Assembly (NCBI GenBank): GCA_973895155.1
Contig: OZ316898.1
Coordinates: 3,596,001 to 3,660,000, forward strand
Source: Marsupella aquatica
Taxonomy: Eukaryota; Marchantiophyta
DNA: 64,000 nucleotides
Reading direction: 5' to 3'
How positions within the stretch are numbered: position 1 is the stretch's first letter; each line of letters begins with the position of its first letter. This document shows, piece after piece, positions 55,870-64,000 of the stretch. The notes below the pieces were generated by a model. It was not told where the DNA came from and made no database searches. It saw only the letters and a program-made list of their open reading frames with translations. The translations under genes were made by a program, and so were the position numbers.

Positions 55870-56105
55870 CTATGTACTCGCAGTCGAAAATGAATTCAGA
55901 AACTTTGCTCATCTAACTCTCTAATCGAGATCGAAAATATTCTTCGGGGCTACTTTCTCGACTACTCTATGGTCGTGTGATTAGAGCATGTCAAACCTTC
56001 GAAATTATGGATTATGGCTTTCGGCCATAAAGGTATGTAAAGTTTTTCTTTTCTATTAGCATCGCCATTGACTAATGGTCATGGCATTTGAATAATCTTT
56101 ATGGC
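55870..56105. promoter_or_regulatory. Region upstream of the La-type gene
   Basis: Likely promoter side of the La-type gene by position. No TATA or other element is distinctive enough to call. Confidence 0.25.
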
Positions 56106-57240
56106 AGAAAGTTATGGAATATGAATTTGATAAATGGGATAGTTTGTAATTTTCTTGGTCAATAACCCATAAGAGTTAAGGCCAAATTTGATAAATGGGA
56201 TAGTTTGTAAAAAATTTGTCAGTAACCCATAAGAGTTAAGGCCCATTGAATGTTGAGCTTTGAGATGCCCTTATTAGACAATCGAGATTGAAAGTTAGTC
56301 TTCAGGGCCTATTGTCTAAACTGAAATGTCTCGACATGTCCCATCTGAGTATGTAAGCACTATCTAAAGTGATTCTTTGAGGCCTATTGTCTAGAGAGAA
56401 GCCTCTAGACATGACCAGGGAGCTTAGATGAAATTGCTGGTGAATGGACAAGGGGAGTGGGGGCAGAGTGAGTCTCTGAAACTGGCCCAATAGCTTGAGT
56501 TCATAATGGGTGCTAATGGACAAGGGGACTTCGGGGAGAGGGGGTAGAGTAAGTCTCTGAAAATGGCACAACTAGTTTGACCTCACTCTGAAAATCAATG
56601 GCACAACTAACCTGAATGTCATCCCCTCTATTTACTTTCAAAAAACATAGGGAGACTAGTATACCAATGGCTCTGTGAACCTACTCTGCAGGGTCTATGT
56701 GTTTTCTTTTCCTATGGTCTAAAGTGAAGCCTCTAGACTGACTCTAGGCATAACTGAAGTTAAAGGTGTGGGTAAGAAATGAGGATTCAGGGCAAGGTGA
56801 GTCTCTGACAATAGTGCAGAGTGTGGCAGAGTGTGAGGAGTCACTGGCAGCCAATGGAATTTGAATCAGTGAACAAGCAATTGGCTTGAATGTCCTCAAC
56901 ACTATTTTCCTTCAAAGAACATGCAATCAGGCTATACCCTGAGTGCAAAAATTTGGTCATAAACACATGGTTAGTATCATCTAACTATATAGTCGTGATG
57001 TGAACCTACTGAGTCTTCAGGGCCTATGGTCTAGAGTGACGCCTCGGGACTGTGACTCTGAGGAAGTAGCTGAAGTTGGGGGACAGGCGGATCTTTGCAT
57101 GTAGCTTAATTGTATGGACCCAATAATTTTCAGGAGAGGATGGTTTTCCCCAGCCGGAGAAATTGTGCAGCACTGCATAATTCTTTGGCAGAAATGATAC
57201 AGTAGATTGTATGGACATTGAGTATCTGCATGTGGACTCC
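56106..57240 (+). repeat. Diverged direct repeats
   Basis: A near-perfect tandem pair of AAATTTGATAAATGGGATAG ... ACCCATAAGAGTTAAGGCC lies at about 56123-56242. Four looser copies of GGCCTAT(T/G)GTCTA...GAAGCCTCTAGAC follow near 56307, 56380, 56715 and 57020. Two copies of AATGGACAAGGGGA...GAGTCTCTGAAA occur near 56454 and 56515. Confidence 0.6.
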
Positions 57241-58739
57241 ATGGATAAAAATATTAATTGTCTATGTTGTCTGCCAATGTTACATACCTAAAATGCAATA
57301 GAGGAGGCTGAGGTCCACAAACTCCACATTTTCTTAGGAATGGTTCCTAGAAGCACAAGGAAAAAATTTGCACAAGCAAGAAAAGTTGAAGATCAAACAC
57401 AATTTAACTGAGGAAAAATATATGATACAATGACATTAGTTTGAGTCTAGGAGAAGTGATTTTTGACCACATGATGGTAGTGGTCAAAATGCTAGTCAAA
57501 TTGTGGCTTAAATTTGGCCACAATTTGACCAGCACCCAATCAGAGAAAATACCGCTCACTCAGCAAAATATCAACAGAAACACAAAGATTTTGCAATAAT
57601 TACATGAATGGGATCTGAGATTAGCTAACTATTGCAGTATCAACTGTGGTATTCATAAGATCACAACATGATCTTGAGAATCTTTTAGGGGCATCTTAAA
57701 TCCACCCTGTAGTCACAGCCAAAATGAGTTTAGTTTCCCTAAACTAACCCTACTTTCTAAATTCCCCTCTAAGTGACAGTCAAAGTGAGTTCTCTATTTA
57801 TATCAACCTCTAAGATAAATTTTCTCTATAAACCTTAAAAGTGTTAGTGACTGAGGTAGGTCAATTTGAGGTGGACTTATAAATTGGGGTGAAATTAGGC
57901 AAACATGGACAAATTAAAACAGCCCCCGTCTTTTCCATTGTTTTAATTCTCGCTTTCTCATTGAGTGCCGTCGGAAGTGTGTCATACAAATGAAGACTTA
58001 CCCATGGTTAACACTTGTCTGATTTATTGTGTCCATATAGTAAAACTGTTTTAATATTTATAATACAAAAAACAGTTGCAGTTTTCTAATTATGCAGATC
58101 TTTACTGTCAATCTAGTTCAAGATAAAAGACCGTTAGTTTGAAACAAAGGTAAGTAGGCTAGTGGTTTGTCACTTTTTAAGGGGCAGGTTAGTGAAAGCC
58201 TCTTTGCTCTGTTCTCTCGTTGTTGCTTCTGGCTGGCAGAAACCAAAAGCCCCTAGTCACCTTAGTTGACTGACTGAAGTGAAGTCAATAGTGGTGGGAT
58301 CCCCAAACTTGGTCCAATATCCCAGGGTAAGGCTGTCAGGAATATACGACCACATGCTCGAATATACAAGGACAGCATGGGGCCAGGACGGTGCATGATA
58401 GAGCTGGGCAGGAGGGAGGGAGGGAAGAGGAGGGTAGTGGAGGCAAAGAGTTTGTTTAGTCTGACCAAAGAGCTCTTTGGTCATGGGCTTGGATACTAAG
58501 GTACCCTACCTGTCTGGTGCAGTAAGTTGGGAGATTTGAGCCATAGCAATTGACCCCTTTTTAGTAAAAAAAACCTGCTTCACAACATAACATAACTATA
58601 CATTTATAAAGTGGTAGATACTACAACATATAAATACAGCTTGGACATAAAAGAAGGTCCAGATCACTGAATTTACAAATGCTAACATTGTCAGAGTTAT
58701 TGTTTTTTTCGTTTTTTGGGGTGGCTAGGTCCGACACGT
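57241..58739. other. A/T-rich intergenic region, no gene recognised
   Basis: No coding frame, splice pattern or element boundary could be supported. Confidence 0.35.
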
Positions 58740-61130
58740 AAGCCTTTTGGTGTGCCAATAAATAAAGTCAGACTATTGTTGCTCTGTCTCAAAAGCCAAT
58801 GGTTTTCTGAAATTGGGAGTTTGGGAGATACAGCCAGTTACACCCTCGGCAGGGGCATGGGTTATTCTACAATTGTCCTTTGTTATCAAATATATTCTCT
58901 CCCCTACTCTCCATCCGTCTTTTCACCTTAAACCCATAAAACTGCCCCTTACTCTCCTGTTATGCCCCACACATAATCTGAGAAATGGTTGTTCCCCTGT
59001 GGATGGCTAGGTGCAAAACCTAAGCAAGACTTGCGTGTTTTGAACCTTGATGATCAGTGGGGTCTCCCCTGCTACATGTAAGGCACCCACAGGGTAATAG
59101 CAAGAGTCCCTCCTCCTTGAATGTTGCTGTCATTCTATTCTCTCATAATTATAGGTCTCTATCACTACGCTCCATCCCATCCATCCCCCTTCTTTTCACC
59201 TTCAATATATACAACTGCTTTCCAGTCTCCTTTATACCCTGAGCACCATCTCTCCTACACAGCACGGCATCTGATAACTAACTTCTCTTTCCCTATGGGC
59301 TCGGGGTCTTCACTTATTTACTTTCTACCTATCACTCGAAAGTAACTATAGGGCTTCTTTATTGGATTGAGAAAAATACTTTTAAATTCTGTATTAGGAT
59401 TTTTCAAAAATCCTATTTTGAGAATTATAAGGAAAGATAAGGTTTTAGAAAAAAATGGGAATCTTTTTAGAATATTCCAAATGGATGGGGATAAACAATA
59501 ATTTCTACAAACTTATTTCTTTATTTTTTAGAGTGTAGAGCGTGTTATGACTCCCCCTTTAGAGTGAGGCCCCCGAGCCTATGGGTGTGGTTAGGTGCAG
59601 ACCTTTGGTGACTTTGGTGAGCGTTAACCCTCACTAAGCCTCCCTGCAACATTTAGGGCTCCAGCCTCCTCGCCCATGCCCACATTTAGAAAAAGGAATA
59701 GGTCCCTCCTCCTTATAGATGCAATTTCCTTCTGTCTCTCTGTAGTCCCTACCCTCCATCCACCCCGCAGGCAAATTAAAATTTTAAAGAGCAAGAGTCC
59801 CTTCCCCTTTAGCTGCAATTTCTTTCTTCTCATTATTATATATTCTCTATCCCTACTGTCCATCCCATCCCTCCCCTTTATTTTTACATACAATCTCTTG
59901 AACTGCTCCTCACTCTCTCCTCTTATACCCTACACACCATTTCCTCTACCCACGCACCAGAACAAATGAATGCTCCCGTCTTGAGTGTGCCTAGGTGCAA
60001 AACCTAGGCAACTTTTGTGTGCTTAGGACATACCTGGGGCCTCGTTGCAACGTCGAGAGCACCCACCTAGTGGCCCATGGTCACGTTGAAAAGGAGGAAA
60101 AGGTACCTTCCTTCTACCTGCAATTTCCTTCTATCTCATAATTATGTTGTCTCTGCCACTAGTGTAGTCCCTACCTTCCATCTATTCTACAGGCACATTC
60201 AATTTAAACATACAAAAAGTCCATCCCCTTTCTAGCTTCCACTTCTTCCAATCTCATAATATGCCGTATTTAACCCTATCCTCCATCCTATTTTTTTCAC
60301 CTTAAATCCATAAAAGTGCTCCTCACTCACTTCCCTTATACCCCACACACCATGTCCTCTACCCCACACGCCAACTTAGAAATGAATGCTTTTTCCCCTG
60401 GTGCATGGCTAAGTGCCAAACTTAGGCAACTTTGGTGAAAGTCCCTTAGGCACATTAAAACTTAATACCCAAATCCGTCTCTTTAATCCATAAAACTGTC
60501 CTCACCCCCTTCCCTTATGCCCCACACACCATCTGAAAAATGAATGATTTTTTCCCTGAGTGCTGCTAGGTGTAATTTCTAGGCAACTTTGGTGTGCTTC
60601 AAACCTCGCTATGGCCTCCCTGGGACATCTAGGGCACCCAACCTCCTGGCTCATGATCACATTAAAAAAAAACGGTCCCTCCCCCTTTTATGTGCAATTT
60701 CCCTCTGACTCATAATTATACTGACTCTCTCCCTACTATAGTCCCTACGCTCCAACCATCCTACATGCACATCGAAAACTATAAATAGCAAAAGTCCCTC
60801 GGTCCCCCTCCTTTTCGCCCTCAATCCATAAAGCTGCTCCTCACTCGCCTCCCTTACACCCACACACTACCTCTACCCCACTCACCATCTAAAAATCTAA
60901 CAAATGAATGCTTTTCCCTCTGGATGTCCTTTAGTGCAAAACCTAGGCTACTTTGGCATGCTTCAAACCTTGCTAAGGCCTCCCTGTGACATCTAGGGCA
61001 CCCTCATCGGCACATTCCAAAAAAGTCCGTGCCCCCACTAGCTGCAACTTCCTTGTGTCTCATGATTATTATAGTCTCTCTCCCTAGTACAGTCCCAACC
61101 CTCATCCATCCAATTCATGCATCGAAACCT
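58740..61130 (+). repeat. Diverged tandem array, ~350-600 bp units
   Basis: About six units share, in order, GCTTTTCCCCTGG-like, CTAGGTGCAAAACCTAGGCA, GGCCTCCCTG(T/G)GACATCTAGG, CTGCAATTTCCTTCTATCTC, ATAATTAT, CTCTCCCTACTATAGTCCCT, CATAAAACTGCTCCTCAC and CCTTATACCCCACACACCAT. Unit starts fall near 58720, 59585, 59970, 60390, 60548 and 60910. One unit (60390-60540) is short. It lies directly upstream of the MERSEP gene leader. Confidence 0.7.
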
Positions 61131-63260
61131 CCCCGCCCCCTCTTCTTCCTCCCTCCCAATTCCAGCCTTCCTTGCCGGAGGCTGGCGCCTTGTCTTTTCC
61201 GTTTTGGACGAGCAAGTTCTGGAATTAAAATCAGTAGTAGCAGTAGTAGTAGCAGCAGTGGTGGCCTCCTCTGCGCGCTAATGATAATAAGGGGGAGGTT
61301 GTCGTCTCCGGTGCCACGGTGGTGTGGCGCCGTTCTCCTTGCTGCCTGTAACCTGTTGTTGACGACGGAGGCGACGACTGTGCAAGCGGGGCAGCAGCAG
61401 CAGCAGCAGCAGCAGGAGCAGTAGGAGTAGTAGAATAGCAGGCCAGCAGTCGACGTAGGGATGAAATGATGAGAAGTTTTGGACGCACAACGAGGCGCAG
61501 GTAGTGGTGCTGCGTTCTATTCTTTGCGGCAAGCACGCAAGCGAGCGAGCGAGCGAGCAAGCAGGAGGGCTGGCAGCAGCAGCAGGAGTAGTAGTAGCAG
61601 AAGCAGTGTTAGTGCAGTCGTCGTCGGAAGAGGAAGAGGAGGAGCAGCAGGAGGAGGAGGAGCAGCTGTGGGAGAAGGACGAGCAGCAGAGCAGCAGCGC
61701 AGCAGGTTGGGATAGGGTTACGGTAGAGATTTAACGCCACTCTGCTTGTGCTGTGTGCGTGGGTGGTGTGTTTTTGTTGGCCTTGTGCATCGCTCGGCGG
61801 TGGAGCAGCGTGGAAACGTGGAAAAGCGAGAGAGCGAGGAAGGAGGCCAAGCGGACGCTAGAAGGGGAGGAAGGGAAGGAAGGGGTTGGAGGAGAGGTGA
61901 AGTGCGGCGAGGCTCGTTTACGGACAATACTCTTGGGGTGGTGGATGGAGGGAGCAAGCGAGTGAGAGAAGTGGAGGAGAGATAAGAAGCTGTGGAGGAG
62001 GAGGGCTGTTTTTGACCTGGAAAGTAAGGTAGACTGGAGACGACGAAGCGAGGTACCGTAGAGGATGCTGTAGTGAGCGAGCAGGCGGTCAGCGGCTCAG
62101 GGGACGGGGTAGCCAGGTAGGGTGGTGGCCCATCGCAAGCAAACGGGGAAGGGGGAAAACTGACGGAGAAGGCTGTAGGGCAGCCGAGAGACAGAGGGAG
62201 AGAGACAGAGAGGGGAACAGATGATGGTGCTTGTGTAGGAGCGAGGTTGTGGTACGAAGCGGAACGGCTGTCACGTAATATGCCATTCAGGATGCTTGGG
62301 AAGTGGCTCGAAAAGTGAGGAGAGAGAGCGAGAGAGAGCGCGGGAGACAGAGTTATAGAGAGAGAAGAGAGGAGGCGGGGGAAGAGGAGGCGGGGGAAGA
62401 GGAGCATTCGGCGCTTGGCGTGGTGTTATAGTGAGGGTTGGTGTTGGGAGGGGGAGGTCGTGATGATATTGTGTTGTTGTCGCTGTGCGGCGCAGTCGTT
62501 GACTTAGTGGGGTTCCGGTTTGAGAACGGGGACGGATGGAGAGACGGTCCTGAAGCTGGAGCGGAGCATAGCGTCGGGCCCTGAAGGAAGAAGCGTATTG
62601 TCGACGGACCGTCTTCTTGGGATGAGAGGCGGTGGCTGATTTTCGAGCGAGCGTGGTGGCATCGAAGAAGTCGAATATGGACTGCTGTCTCTGTTCGATT
62701 GCTCTCTGTTCGCGTGACACTCTTCCAAGAAGCGAATTCTGAGTTGAGCTTGACCGACGCGGAGGGTTAGGACTGGCCTGCAATTCTGGCTAGTCGATAT
62801 TGGGAGTCTGGGGGGCGGAGCGCCATGACGAGGGGGACCTGGGTATAGCAGAGGAGCTGACGGACAACGGGCATTGGTTCGCGGGTTTTAGCCGTTCGTT
62901 AACGCAGAACGATGATTATGATTGGAGAAATTAAGTCGGTTCGGGATTTGGACTGAGGAGCAGCTTTACATTACAGGAGTGCAATTTCGGAAATGAACCC
63001 TACATTCTGCGGCCGTGCGATGATTGCATGACGGCATGTGGTAAGCGAGTTTTGGAGTGTGAGGATTACCTTCGTAAGGGCAACAGCAAAGGTCACGGAC
63101 AGGAGCGAGCTTTGCGGAACCCTAAATGGTGTAGTGGTGGCATTTTCGAATTGTTCGAGAGACTTGTAGCCTAGCGGAAGGACCGATAGGAGAGATTGGT
63201 TTCAAGGAGAAGGTTACGGTGGGTTTGCTGCCAACAGACCTATCATGGTCTGTGGCAGGG
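61131..63260 (+). promoter_or_regulatory. GC-rich promoter/leader region of the MERSEP gene
   Basis: Base composition changes sharply at about 61130. The region has (AGT/AGC)n near 61230, eight CAG units at 61392-61415, (GAGC)n near 61535, and purine-rich GAGGAG and GAGAGA stretches to 62450. Minus-strand Ser/Pro/Leu-rich frames here are by-products. A transcription start cannot be placed, and a leader intron is possible. Confidence 0.45.
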
Positions 63261-64000
63261 ATGGAGAGAAGTGAGCCATCCTTGGTTCCGGAATGGCTTA
63301 AGGGAGCTGGTGGCGGTGGTGGGGCCGCCCACCACTCTCAACCTCCCATTCATCCAGGTTCGTATTTGTGGCTGCCTTTCTTCTCTCGCTTTGCCTTCGT
63401 CCCCTTGCAAGTCTTACCCTCATCTTTCATTGTGGTTTTTATTTCATGATTGTGCTTTTTGAATTTCATTGCAGTCCAATTTCGTTTCGTCGTCAGTGTG
63501 TTATTTTTCCTGATTCGCCACGAGGGCATGACCTCCGCTTTCATTTCACGTTCATTCTTAGCGGTCTATTTTGCTCCTGGGCTTTGAGTCAATCACCTTT
63601 GATTTTGCACTCCTAAACTTTGTCTCACATCTGCTCCTCAATCGTTCGTTATATATTAAGCTTGTTACTTCGCGATGAGAGAGATGGTTGTTTCCATAAT
63701 GTGTGACTTGAGAAGTTAACTTCCCTGGACTCCACTCACAATCATACATTCTTGCAACAGATGAGAGTGGAAACTCGTTCCTTTCAAGGCAGCGCTCTCA
63801 GCCCTCTGCTGCCGTAATTCATGGTGATTACGACTCACCTCGCTACAACTCAGCTGGCTCCGACCGGGCCTTCTACCCCACTAGCCGAAGAGGAGCCAAC
63901 AACAATAGCAACAACAATAGCACAGGTGCAAGCGAACGGTTGTTTGACCGGGGAGATTCATACCCGCGAGCGTACAACAGTTTTGGTCGGAGCTCCGGCT
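63261..64000 (+). CDS. Conserved plant protein of unknown function, N-terminal exons (partial)
   Basis: Exon 1 is 63261-63357: ATG then ERSEPSLVPEWLKG, a glycine run and HHSQPPIHP. It ends CAG/GTTCGT in phase 1. A 403-bp intron ends CTTGCAACAG, and exon 2 from 63761 restores the frame (D, then ESGNSFLSRQRSQ) and stays open to the window end. Exon 2 includes DSPRYNSAGSDRAFY, an Asn/Ser run (NNNSNNNS) and Arg/Ser/Gly-rich sequence. From memory, plants have a conserved family starting MERSEP-x-L-V-P-EWLR with similar Ser/Arg-rich low complexity. Its biochemical role is not known to me. The matching splice phase makes this gene model strong. Confidence 0.75.

Noticed and set aside
61718-62407. 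Minus-strand 229-codon frame rich in Ser, Pro and Leu
   Set aside because: It mirrors purine-rich simple repeats in the leader of the plus-strand gene and has no domain or codon signal.

Overview
The window looks like nuclear DNA of a land plant. It holds a NAC-domain transcription factor, Ty1/copia and Ty3/gypsy elements primed from initiator Met-tRNA, GT-AG introns, and a gene whose first exon opens MERSEPSLVPEWL, a start I remember from conserved plant proteins of unknown function. Sparse genes and dense nested repeats fit a repeat-rich genome. A seedless plant (fern, lycophyte or moss) is my guess, not something the sequence proves.

The core is three direct paralogues of an LRR-Roc-COR (ROCO, TORNADO1-like) GTPase: copy A (4493-7858), copy B (31881-35638) and copy C (39449-43317). 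Each is essentially intronless and each is damaged differently. A has one in-frame stop in the LRRs and a 396-bp in-frame C-terminal deletion. B has a 2-bp expansion of a GA run that shifts the frame near the C terminus. C has a frameshift in the N-terminal LRRs and a 279-bp in-frame deletion in the COR region. The leaders are conserved and all carry a 28-codon upstream ORF of identical length. Copy A looks like a mosaic: C-like at both ends and B-like in the GTPase/COR core. Its upstream flank contains a SINE with a 13-bp target duplication and an 1849-bp Mutator-like element with long terminal inverted repeats and a 9-bp duplication; copy B preserves the empty site.

Layout: 1-8940 is the copy A block, ending in a decayed tail of a NAC gene. 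8940-18700 has a short satellite, a split membrane-protein ORF pair, and two copies of a ~1.2-1.6 kb repeat (R1, R2) carrying further retroposons. 19180-28830 is a truncated gypsy element lying against, and probably inserted into, a decayed copia element, both on the minus strand. 28830-31350 has a possible small gene and a SINE split by a solo LTR. 31350-38380 is copy B followed by repeat R3. 38440-47100 is copy C followed tail-to-tail by the NAC gene, whose 3' end is the source type of the remnant behind copy A. 47100-53600 is mostly unassigned. 53669-55736 is a multi-exon La-type RNA-binding protein gene, apparently broken. 56100-61130 consists of diverged tandem repeats. 61130-64000 is the simple-repeat-rich leader and first two exons of the MERSEP gene, which continues past the window end.

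The upstream ORF conservation, the alternative lesions of the three ROCO copies and their mosaic ancestry are the most unusual signals. All copy comparisons were made by eye; no alignment or database search was run.
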